A stretch of DNA of 13,933 bases from Bacteroidota bacterium (lineage in GTDB: Bacteria; Bacteroidota; Bacteroidia; M30B66), in the NCBI GenBank assembly GCA_947497195.1, contig CANMGM010000034.1:1-13933 (forward strand), given 5' to 3'. Below, in pieces: positions 6,450-13,368 of the stretch (position 1 is its first letter; the number at the start of each line of letters is the position of its first letter). The position numbers and the translations under genes were made by a program. Below the pieces are notes generated by a model. That model saw only the letters and a program-made list of their open reading frames with translations, ran no database searches and was not told the origin of the DNA.

Positions 6450-8975
6450 TCAATTGAAATTCTGTCCAATAATAAAGTGGAACATGCCTTTTTGCATGCC
6501 CGGATATCCTTTGATATCGTCGAAACGGTATCCGTAATCGAGCCCTAATAAACCAAACATCGGAAGGAATACACGCACACCAATACCTGCCGAACGTTTC
6601 AGGGTAAACGGATCAAAATCGCTGAAAGCATTCCATGCATTGCCACCTTCAAGGAAGGCGAGTCCAAATACTGTTGCCGAAGGGTTGAGCGAAACGGGGT
6701 AGCGCAACTCCATCGTTAGGCGATTGTAGATTGGCGCATCGCCGGCACTTTGTGTTCCGCTCTGGTTGGAGATGGAACCATCTTCATAGCCACGTAACCC
6801 AACGATTTCTGCACCCAGAAACTGAGCTCCCCATGTTAAGCCGGTTAAGCCGGTTCCCCCAAAACGGAAACGCTCAAATGGAGAAATGCCTTTGGCTTTT
6901 GTAAATGAACCCAAGAAACCGAAATTCGCACGTGTCATCAAAACCAGCTTGTTGTTTCGCGTTAATGGCGTAAACCACTGTGCATCGAACTTCCATTTGT
7001 GAAATTCGATCCATTTATACCGTTGCTGATCGGTTACAAAATCTGCAGCCGTTGAATTGTTTATCGCAGAATACGGTGGTGTTACCTGCAAACTGATGCT
7101 GATGGTTGAACCACTGGCGGGATAAATCGGCTGATCGACCGAATTGCGCGACAAAGTCGTAGAAAAGCTAAAATTATTGGCAAAACCGTTTGTGAACGTT
7201 CCGAAAGCTGATGAATTGATTAGCTCATAATACGAGTAATTCAAAGAATGTTGCAGCGAGAAAAAATCGTCGGGCCAGCGCAAACGGCGGCCAAATCCGA
7301 TAACGCTTCCCGTTGTTTTGGTAACGCTGCGGGTTGGGTCGGTTTTTGCGGCCCCATTACCAAACACAGAATGAAAAGCGGTTATCGTTAATGAATTGGG
7401 CTTCTTACCTCCCAGCCATGGTTCGGTAAACGACAAATTGTAGCTTTGAAAAGCACGTCCTGTAGACGATGCGTTTACCGATAAACGCTGGCCATCTCCC
7501 GAAGGAAGTGGCGTCCATGCGCCCTTTTTGAAAAATTTCTTCGCACTGAAATTATTGAAGGCCAGACCCAGATTACCAATTAATCTGCCTGCACCCCAAC
7601 CACCTGAGAGCTGCAACTGGTCTGATGGTTTCTCTTCAACGCGGTACTCAATATCTACAGTTCCGTTTTGCGGATTGGGAATCGGATTTACACCCATTTT
7701 CTCAGGGTCGAAATACCCCAATTGCGAAAGCTCACGCTGCGTGCGCACGATATCGGACCTGCGGAACAACTGCCCGGGACGTGTACGGATTTCACGCATA
7801 ATAACATGATCGTTCGTTTTATCGTTGCCAACAATCGTTACGCGATTAATGGTAGCCTGTTTGCCCTCATATATGCGCATTTCGATGTCGACCGAATCTT
7901 TCCCGATGATTTTTTCGGCAGGTGTTACCTGGAAAAACAAATGCCCATCATTCATGTAAAGCGATGTTACATCTGTTTCGGAAGCATTCATGTAAAGATT
8001 CTGCTCCAATGCACTCTGGTTGTAAATTTCTCCTTTCTTAATTCCAAGCCGCGTACTCAATTCCTTCGATGTGTACTTTGTATTGCCAGTCCATGTAATG
8101 TTCCGAAAAAAGTATTGGCTCCCCTCTTCAACTTTAATGTTGATATTCAGGTGTTTCTCATCGTAACGGTAAACACTATCGTGAACAATCTTAATGTCTT
8201 TATACCCCTTCTCGTAATAAACCGCCATTACTTTATCGAGGTCTTCCTTGTAATTATCTTCGATGAATTTGGAAGTGGTAAAAAGGCTCCACCAGGGATT
8301 CTCCTTGGTGTTTTTCATTTTACGCTTCAGTTTCGCAGTCGAAACATGCTCATTGCCCGTAAAAGTTATTTTGTTGATTTTAATGCGCTTGTTCTTGTTC
8401 ACCTCAATCAGAAGAACCATCCCACCCTTGATTGCGGTATCAGCATACGTCGAAACTTTTGCATCGGCGTCCATAAAGCCTTTGTCGAGATAAAACTCCC
8501 GAACTGTATTGCGGCATTTCACCAAGAGATTCTCGCTGATGGTTTTGCCGGTCATCAAATCGAGGCTCTCGCGCAGCTCATCGGCATCGCTTTTCTTAAC
8601 CCCAGTAATTCTGAATTTTGAGAGTTTGGGCTTTTCTTCCAGTAAAAACTGCAGCCAGATTTTCCCTTCCTCAATGCGCAAGGCCGATACTTCAATGTCA
8701 GAAAAGAGGCCCTGTTTCCAAAGCGCCTGTATCGCTTTTGTGATCTGCTCGCCCGGAACCATGACTTTATCTCCTTCATTCAGTCCGGTAAGCATTTTTA
8801 AGATGGTATTGTCTAGCAAACTTCCGCTTTCGGTTCTGAATTCGATATCGGCAATCGTAAATTCTTTCGGAGCCGAAAAGCTAAATGTGTTATCGTCTTC
8901 GCCCAGTTTAATTTGCGAAAACGAAACGGCAGAAACCGATAGCATTATAAACACAACCAGAAGCCTCTTCATCAT
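6450..8975 (-). CDS. bamA: Outer-membrane assembly factor BamA (Omp85)
   Basis: Inserts and folds beta-barrel proteins in the outer membrane. The protein is 841 aa, within the range for Bacteroidota BamA. The signal peptide ends at about SFSQ (18-21). Five POTRA-like repeats follow at roughly 40-115, 116-194, 197-285, 286-371 and 372-448; POTRA boundaries are marked by IEFRTESG, FRITGVKKS, ITFTGNEHVS, ITWTGNTKYT and VTIVGNDKTN. The barrel covers about 455-841. Barrel landmarks are FTEPWLGG at 516-523, FRFGGTGLTG near 703-712 and LRGYEDG at 727-733, the conserved Omp85 loop-6 (V/L)RGY motif. The chain ends in an aromatic strand (FHFIIGQNFN). The start ATG at 8975 overlaps the uppS stop as ATGA; the adjacent second ATG (8972) would give a protein one residue shorter. 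The ompH chaperone genes follow. Confidence 0.97.
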   Translation of the reverse strand: MMKRLLVVFIMLSVSAVSFSQIKLGEDDNTFSFSAPKEFTIADIEFRTESGSLLDNTILKMLTGLNEGDKVMVPGEQITKAIQALWKQGLFSDIEVSALRIEEGKIWLQFLLEEKPKLSKFRITGVKKSDADELRESLDLMTGKTISENLLVKCRNTVREFYLDKGFMDADAKVSTYADTAIKGGMVLLIEVNKNKRIKINKITFTGNEHVSTAKLKRKMKNTKENPWWSLFTTSKFIEDNYKEDLDKVMAVYYEKGYKDIKIVHDSVYRYDEKHLNINIKVEEGSQYFFRNITWTGNTKYTSKELSTRLGIKKGEIYNQSALEQNLYMNASETDVTSLYMNDGHLFFQVTPAEKIIGKDSVDIEMRIYEGKQATINRVTIVGNDKTNDHVIMREIRTRPGQLFRRSDIVRTQRELSQLGYFDPEKMGVNPIPNPQNGTVDIEYRVEEKPSDQLQLSGGWGAGRLIGNLGLAFNNFSAKKFFKKGAWTPLPSGDGQRLSVNASSTGRAFQSYNLSFTEPWLGGKKPNSLTITAFHSVFGNGAAKTDPTRSVTKTTGSVIGFGRRLRWPDDFFSLQHSLNYSYYELINSSAFGTFTNGFANNFSFSTTLSRNSVDQPIYPASGSTISISLQVTPPYSAINNSTAADFVTDQQRYKWIEFHKWKFDAQWFTPLTRNNKLVLMTRANFGFLGSFTKAKGISPFERFRFGGTGLTGLTWGAQFLGAEIVGLRGYEDGSISNQSGTQSAGDAPIYNRLTMELRYPVSLNPSATVFGLAFLEGGNAWNAFSDFDPFTLKRSAGIGVRVFLPMFGLLGLDYGYRFDDIKGYPGMQKGMFHFIIGQNFN

Positions 8976-9721
8976 ACATCTTTTACTTGTTCGGATGTCA
9001 TACCAAAGCGACGTTCGCGCTGCTGAAAACTAAGTATAGCTTCGTACAAATGCTCCTTTCTGAAATCGGGCCATAGAACCGGCGAGAAATACAGTTCAGC
9101 ATACGAAATCTGCCAGAGCAAAAAGTTACTGATACGGTGCTCGCCCGAGGTGCGGATTAACAATTCGGGATCGGGCATCCCGGCAGTGTTGAGGTGATTG
9201 CTTATCAACTCTTCGGTGATGCCTTCGGTGTTCATTTCGCCCGATTGTATTTTTGAAGCGATGTGCTTTACAGCCTCGGTAATTTCCCAACGAGAGCTAT
9301 AACTCAAGGCAAGAACCAATGTCATGCGCGTATTGCCAGAAGTTTTCTGAATAGCCTCGGCAAGTTCGTTTCGGCACTTTTTCGGAAGGGATGCCGTATC
9401 GCCGATGGTTTGCAACCTAATGTTATTGTTCATCAGGGTTTTAGTTTCTGATGCTATGGTCGAAACCAGCAAGCTCATTAGGGCATTTATCTCGAGTGCC
9501 GGTCGGTTCCAGTTTTCGGTTGAGAAGGCATACAATGTTAAATACGAAACCCCGAGTTCAGCGCATGATTCTACTGTATCGCGAACCGCCTTCACACCGC
9601 TTTCGTGACCAAAAATGCGCAATTTCCCTTTGCTTTTTGCCCAACGACCATTACCATCCATAATAATGGCAATGTGTTTGGGCAATTTTTCGCGGTTTAT
9701 TTCGTGCTTCAACTCCGACAT
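8972..9721 (-). CDS. uppS: Isoprenyl transferase (undecaprenyl diphosphate synthase)
   Basis: Cytosolic cis-prenyltransferase that extends farnesyl diphosphate with isopentenyl diphosphate to C55 undecaprenyl diphosphate, the lipid carrier for peptidoglycan and surface glycans. The protein is 249 aa, normal length. Motifs: IIMDGNGRWAKSKG at 19-32 with catalytic Asp22, GHESG at 38-42, YAFSTENW at 64-71, ALSYSSRWEI at 138-147, and DPELLIRTSGEHRISNFLLW at 184-203 with the pyrophosphate-binding arginines, then WPDF at 217-220. The ATG at 9721 is chosen over a TTG at 9751, which falls inside the -7 element; a GAGGA sequence sits about 10 nt before the ATG. The stop overlaps the bamA start by 4 nt, suggesting translational coupling. 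Confidence 0.97.
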   Translation of the reverse strand: MSELKHEINREKLPKHIAIIMDGNGRWAKSKGKLRIFGHESGVKAVRDTVESCAELGVSYLTLYAFSTENWNRPALEINALMSLLVSTIASETKTLMNNNIRLQTIGDTASLPKKCRNELAEAIQKTSGNTRMTLVLALSYSSRWEITEAVKHIASKIQSGEMNTEGITEELISNHLNTAGMPDPELLIRTSGEHRISNFLLWQISYAELYFSPVLWPDFRKEHLYEAILSFQQRERRFGMTSEQVKDV

Positions 9722-9748
9722 TTCGGATTTCCTCGTTTCGTTGACCGG

Positions 9749-9781
9749 CAAAGATAAACGATTATTTATAGGCCTGACAAA
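9749..9781 (-). promoter_or_regulatory. Promoter for uppS-bamA
   Basis: The minus strand reads TTTG, 21 nt, then TATCTTTG followed by C. This matches both halves of the Bacteroidota sigma-A-type promoter (TTG, 17-23 nt, TAnnTTTG). It begins inside the last codons of the porG-like gene, so uppS-bamA can be transcribed on its own. The -7 element ends 27 nt before the uppS ATG. Confidence 0.7.
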
Positions 9782-10595
9782 TGTCTTCGGCTTTGCGTAA
9801 TTTGATGCAAATCGTAAGGCTGGCGTAACTATACCAATCGTTGTTGTTCGGATTTCCGCGCTGCCGGTTCATGTTTGCGTAAACAGGCGGATTTGCCGAT
9901 CGGTCGGCCATTTGAACTGCATCTACACCATACGTTTTGTACAATTTAAATGGATCAACATACGTGGTGCTCACATCATCCAAATAATCTGTCGAGGCCC
10001 TTCGCAAACCCCATTCAAGACTGAGTCCCAACCACTTTGCCACATGCGCTTTAAAGCCGAATCCGAAGGGGAAGGTAAGGCCCCAGAGATTGTACTGCGT
10101 TCGACCGGTTCCGGCAACTCCCTGACCTTCGGTACCTAAAGGACGAAGCTCACGCATTTCGCCTTTATATTCTGCTTTTGGATTAAAATGGTACACACCA
10201 ATGCCCCAAAACACATATGGTGTTGCCGGATAATAGGAATTGCCTATTTCGTAGGGAAAAAAGTTGAATTCCAACGCCGGTGCGAATTCATACACATTCG
10301 ATTGAAATGATAGATTTCTAACCTGTTGCTGGCGATTATCTGATTCCGCATCGCTTGCTGTAATGCGCAAATAATTAGCGTTAAAGCGCCAAGCCCAACG
10401 CGGATGATAATTGTATCGAAAATGCAGTCCACCGGCAAGTTTCGACATGAAAAAGGGCGTGCCGGGGTTAAGTTCGCCCATATAATAGCTCATTCCGATG
10501 CTTGGGCCAATTTCGGAATAGTTTCGCATGCGCTGGGCAACAATGCAGTGCGAAGCAATGATGAAGATGATTGAAATGAATGAAATGCGCATCAT
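9762..10595 (-). CDS. porG: PorG-like T9SS outer-membrane protein (DUF6089 family)
   Basis: Family knowledge: PorG is an outer-membrane barrel associated with the PorK/PorN ring of the T9SS; in Porphyromonas gingivalis the gene lies just upstream of uppS-bamA-ompH-ompH, as here. The protein is 277 aa with a signal peptide likely cut after CIVAQ (residue 21). The mature chain has alternating amphipathic strands typical of an 8-stranded barrel: SYYMGELNP at 37-44, FRYNYHPRW at 59-67, TPYVFWGIGVYHFNPKA at 125-141, LGTEGQG at 153-159, STDYLDDVSTTYVDP at 201-215 and NNDWYSYASL at 251-260. The C-terminal NDWY...Cys ending resembles the canonical family. Start ATG ATG at 10595/10592 is ambiguous by one residue. 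It is 33 bp after a diverged paralog. Confidence 0.82.
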   Translation of the reverse strand: MMRISFISIIFIIASHCIVAQRMRNYSEIGPSIGMSYYMGELNPGTPFFMSKLAGGLHFRYNYHPRWAWRFNANYLRITASDAESDNRQQQVRNLSFQSNVYEFAPALEFNFFPYEIGNSYYPATPYVFWGIGVYHFNPKAEYKGEMRELRPLGTEGQGVAGTGRTQYNLWGLTFPFGFGFKAHVAKWLGLSLEWGLRRASTDYLDDVSTTYVDPFKLYKTYGVDAVQMADRSANPPVYANMNRQRGNPNNNDWYSYASLTICIKLRKAEDICQAYK

Positions 10596-10628
10596 ACGTT
10601 GGGGGGCAACCGAATAAACGCAAAATTC

Positions 10629-11552
10629 TTATCTAAATTTTGGAAGTACCGAACGCCCCGACTTTAAACGATAAGTTAGCGTAATGGTTCCAAGCATGTA
10701 TGCATCTTTATCGGTAGGATCGCCGCGTTGTTCGCCGGTATAAGCCGAACCGGGAATAATAGCTTCCCCATTTTCGCCTGCACGATTCGATAAACGTTGC
10801 GCAATTGGGCCATATTTATCGCCAATTAAGGTTGGAGAAAAATAGGTCGTGCTCACATCGTCGATATAATCGGTGGTGGTTGTGCGCATACCATACTCGA
10901 ACCCGATTGTCCAATTCTTATCCGATAAAGGCAAACGAAAACCCAAACCTACCGGAAAACAGGCCTGAATTCGTTTATAAGGTTCGCGAGATGCTGCTAT
11001 ACCTTGACCTTCGGTTCCAAGCGGCTGCAATGCCCACCACGTTTGTTCAATTTTGGCTTTGGGATTAAAGAAAAATCCTCCTGCACCAAAGAAAACATAA
11101 ACATTCAAATCGATTCCCGATTTACTTCGAACCCCGCGAAGTACGTAGCGTGACTTGGTGGATTTTAACTGCAAAACCGAAATTTCGGCCTGAAGCGAGG
11201 TTTCAAAAATGGGCGATCGGAAACTTAAATTTCGGTTGCGGCGAAATGGTTCCTTAGTTAGAGAATCGCGACCCGATAACAAGGCATAATGCAAATTGAG
11301 CTTTAAGGAAAATATAGGGTTGAAACGATAACGAACTCCAAGATGAACAGAAGGCCGGGTAAGAATAAACTCCAAATCGCGAAGACCGTTTGTTCCTATG
11401 GCGTCGCGACCGCCCAACTCACCAAGGAAATTTGAAAAGCCCAAACCATAAACCGTTTCGCACCGGTCGAGGAACCGCGTCTTTTTACGTTGCGCCTGTG
11501 ATAGCTGAACCAGCATCACCACGCTTAGCAATAAAAGAATGCGTTTTTTCAT
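10629..11552 (-). CDS. Second PorG-like (DUF6089-type) outer-membrane protein, tandem paralog
   Basis: 307 aa. The signal peptide is MKKRILLLLSVVMLVQLSQA, with cleavage before or after Gln21. It is homologous along its length to the next gene. Shared blocks are GLGFSNFLGELGG (36-48, against SIGMSYYMGELNP), RNLSFRSPIFE (108-118, against RNLSFQSNVYE), FFNPKA then PLGTEGQG (177-184), and TTDYIDDVSTTY (226-237). It is predicted to be an outer-membrane barrel. It differs by a longer, very basic middle segment (about 128-145), an extra loop near 258-275 and no C-terminal Cys. The ATG at 11552 is used; an in-frame GTG at 11576 starts on the last base of the -7 element, so it is unlikely. Whether it works in the T9SS is inference from homology and position. 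Confidence 0.8.
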   Translation of the reverse strand: MKKRILLLLSVVMLVQLSQAQRKKTRFLDRCETVYGLGFSNFLGELGGRDAIGTNGLRDLEFILTRPSVHLGVRYRFNPIFSLKLNLHYALLSGRDSLTKEPFRRNRNLSFRSPIFETSLQAEISVLQLKSTKSRYVLRGVRSKSGIDLNVYVFFGAGGFFFNPKAKIEQTWWALQPLGTEGQGIAASREPYKRIQACFPVGLGFRLPLSDKNWTIGFEYGMRTTTTDYIDDVSTTYFSPTLIGDKYGPIAQRLSNRAGENGEAIIPGSAYTGEQRGDPTDKDAYMLGTITLTYRLKSGRSVLPKFR

Positions 11553-11575
11553 GAACAATGTCAATCTTGAACCCA

Positions 11576-11583
11576 CAAATATA
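11576..11583 (-). promoter_or_regulatory. Candidate -7 element for the porG-like pair
   Basis: The minus strand reads TATATTTG (exact TAnnTTTG) in the 91-bp gap after nadK, 23 nt before the ATG at 11552. No TTG at 17-23 nt upstream. It suggests transcription of the porG pair apart from CBS-nadK. Confidence 0.45.
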
Positions 11584-11643
11584 GAATCAAAATTGAAATT
11601 CGGGCACCCTTAAAAAAAAAATCTCGAAAAATTAATCTGCGTT

Positions 11644-12519
11644 TTAATTACGCTTGTCGGTTCCCCACATTAATTTCTCGCGAAGCGTATGCAAAAAATC
11701 TCCTTGTTCTTTACGCACCAACGTAACCGAAAAAGGCGCTTTTCGCAAACATACCGACTGCAAGGCACTCATCGATGCCGACCGCGAATCGAGCGAAATC
11801 ATCATCTCGCGGCCACGCACCTGCGGACGTATTTCCAGTAAATCTTCGTCCGAAATTACCAGTGGACGAACATTTAAGTTATGCGGGGCAATTGGTGTAA
11901 TGATAAAATTCTGTGAGGCGGGCAACATAATTGGACCGCCGCATGACAGCGAATATCCGGTCGATCCGGTTGCCGTGCTGATGATGAGTCCGTCGGCCCA
12001 GTAATTATTGAGCAAATCGCCGTTTCTGTAAAGAGCCAGCGTAATCATCGACGAATTGTCCTTCTTGTGGAGGGTAATCTCATTCAATGCATACGGAAAC
12101 TCTAAAAACGGATTGGGTTCTGTCTCCAGTTCCAGCAATGTTCTTTTTTCGGTGAACATGGAGTTCGAATTAATCAGCTTGATCGCTGCACCAATTTCTT
12201 TGGCAGAAAAAGCCGTTAAAAACCCTAATCGGCCTGTGTTGATTCCCAAAAGCGGCGTACCCGTATTACGCACATGTGTAACAGCTTCTAGCAAAGTGCC
12301 ATCACCACCGATGCTAATCATTAAATCGCAGCGAGTTAGTGGACGTAAACCTCCGAACGTTTCAGCGGTTGCTTCTTTCGGCAATAAATTCTGCGTTTTC
12401 GCTAAAAAAGAATCGTGAATGAGCAGATGATGACCCTGATTAATTAAGCCACTATAGAGTTCAGAAACCACTTCGCTTCTGTGTTCACTGAACGTGCGCC
12501 CAAAAACCGCTATACGCAT
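11644..12519 (-). CDS. nadK: NAD kinase
   Basis: Cytosolic enzyme that phosphorylates NAD to NADP using ATP or polyphosphate. The protein is 291 aa, typical length. Motifs: ISIGGDGTLLEA at 68-79 with the catalytic GGDG (Asp73), LGINTGRLGFL at 91-101, ALNEITLHK at 144-152 (Asn146-Glu147), STATGSTGYSLSCGGP at 181-196 forming the nucleotide-binding loop, and APHNLNVRPLV at 211-221. The ATG at 12519 gives the family's MRIAVFGRTF start; an extension back to 12564 is possible but would nearly abut the upstream stop and adds an unconserved tail. It is 54 bp downstream of the CBS-domain gene and probably in the same transcript. Confidence 0.97.
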   Translation of the reverse strand: MRIAVFGRTFSEHRSEVVSELYSGLINQGHHLLIHDSFLAKTQNLLPKEATAETFGGLRPLTRCDLMISIGGDGTLLEAVTHVRNTGTPLLGINTGRLGFLTAFSAKEIGAAIKLINSNSMFTEKRTLLELETEPNPFLEFPYALNEITLHKKDNSSMITLALYRNGDLLNNYWADGLIISTATGSTGYSLSCGGPIMLPASQNFIITPIAPHNLNVRPLVISDEDLLEIRPQVRGREMMISLDSRSASMSALQSVCLRKAPFSVTLVRKEQGDFLHTLREKLMWGTDKRN

Positions 12520-12573
12520 TTTAATATGATTAGCTTCGCGAAAGTAATTCCTTTCGGAACACAAACTACAGAA

Positions 12574-13236
12574 CTACATATTTATGAAGTTCATAAACTG
12601 GTCGAAGCGATTTTGCAAATCGTCTGAAAATTCATTTTGTTGGAACGAAAGTTTTACCTGAATATTAAAGCGCTTGAACGAAGCCAGAATACTGCGAATA
12701 TCTTCACGATTGAGCTTCAGCGTTAGCTCAACAAGCATTGAATCGGGGGTGCCATTTAAGCTTAAACTCAGAATCTTGGTGTCGTTTTCCTCCACGATAC
12801 GGGCAATCTGACTTAAACTGTAATCGTTTTGATTTAATTCGAGAACAATCACACCTCCTGGGTTATCGACTGCAAGCGACCCGGCAAAATGTTCAACCAA
12901 ATCGCGCAATCCAATATTTCCGATGTACTGATTTTCTTCATCCAAAACCGGAACCAGCGTAATGCTAAATCGCTTAATCAACTTCATCACATCATATACA
13001 TGCTGATGCTTGTATACAAAAGGACGAATCAACGAAAGCTGATGTTTGCTCAGTTCTTGTTCCGGTGTATTCAAATCCAAAATATCGGCATCCGAAATCA
13101 GGCCCAACAACTCGCCTTTGTGCACAATCGGCAGATGCGAAACCCTGAATTCATCCATCCAATGCAATGCTTTTATACCCGAATCGGCCGGTTTTAGCGG
13201 CGGTATGGTGTCTGATATCAGTTCTTCGGCCAGCAT
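12574..13236 (-). CDS. CBS-domain pair protein with C-terminal ACT-like region
   Basis: 220 aa, no signal peptide or membrane segment, so cytosolic. Seen: CBS motif 1 at about 8-56 (HWMDEFRVSHLPIV then GLISDADIL) and CBS motif 2 at about 72-118 (YDVMKLIKRF, LVPVLDEENQYIGNIGLRDL). The C-terminal 100 residues (about 128-212) have an ACT-like pattern (GGVIVLELNQNDYSLSQIAR, then ILSLSLN and VELTLKLN). Such proteins often bind adenine nucleotides and act as sensors, but the ligand and target are unknown. It is divergent from pdxJ with 132 bp between starts and is followed by nadK, a pairing I recall from other Bacteroidota. It could sense nucleotide state for nadK, but that is speculation. Confidence 0.9.
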   Translation of the reverse strand: MLAEELISDTIPPLKPADSGIKALHWMDEFRVSHLPIVHKGELLGLISDADILDLNTPEQELSKHQLSLIRPFVYKHQHVYDVMKLIKRFSITLVPVLDEENQYIGNIGLRDLVEHFAGSLAVDNPGGVIVLELNQNDYSLSQIARIVEENDTKILSLSLNGTPDSMLVELTLKLNREDIRSILASFKRFNIQVKLSFQQNEFSDDLQNRFDQFMNFINM

Positions 13237-13297
13237 GGTTCGTGAGTTGGTTATATTCTTAAACGCAGGATTGTTTGCTTTGTTTCTTCAAACTATG

Positions 13298-13327
13298 CAA
13301 ACCTACTAAAAGAGTTATTCGGCGCAA
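13298..13327 (-). promoter_or_regulatory. Promoter for CBS-nadK
   Basis: The minus strand reads TTG, 19 nt, then TAGGTTTG followed by C. Both promoter halves match the Bacteroidota consensus with ideal spacing. The -7 element ends 61 nt before the CBS gene ATG, giving a leader of about 55 nt. Confidence 0.7.
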
Positions 13328-13351
13328 GATGCATATAAAAAAATCAATCCG

Positions 13352-13359
13352 TACTTTTG
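13352..13359 (+). promoter_or_regulatory. Candidate -7 element for pdxJ
   Basis: TACTTTTG (exact TAnnTTTG) followed by C, ending 9 nt before the pdxJ ATG. No TTG with proper spacing. It lies 25 nt from the -33 element of the divergent CBS promoter, so the two promoters share the same short region without overlapping. Confidence 0.5.
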
Positions 13360-13368
13360 CACAGGTTT

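Noticed and set aside
6834..6857. Short tandem repeat around TAAGCCGGT
   Set aside because: Two copies only, inside bamA, encoding the TGLTGL part of a conserved barrel segment; no sign of a mobile or regulatory repeat.
7668..8621. 317-codon open frame on the plus strand
   Set aside because: It lies wholly antisense to bamA, whose POTRA motifs are intact. The translation has no domain pattern and looks like a codon-bias shadow.
8509..9033. 174-codon plus-strand open frame
   Set aside because: Antisense to the bamA 5' part and the uppS 3' end. Serine-rich low-complexity translation with no recognisable motif.
11598..11650. Possible terminator after nadK (AATTAA/TTAATT then a run of nine T)
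   Set aside because: The stem is only six A/T pairs and the T-run starts 8 nt after it, so it is too weak to call.
12539..12546. -7-like TACTTTCG before nadK
   Set aside because: One mismatch, and the nearest TTG is 15 nt away, below the 17-23 nt range; co-transcription with the CBS gene is simpler.
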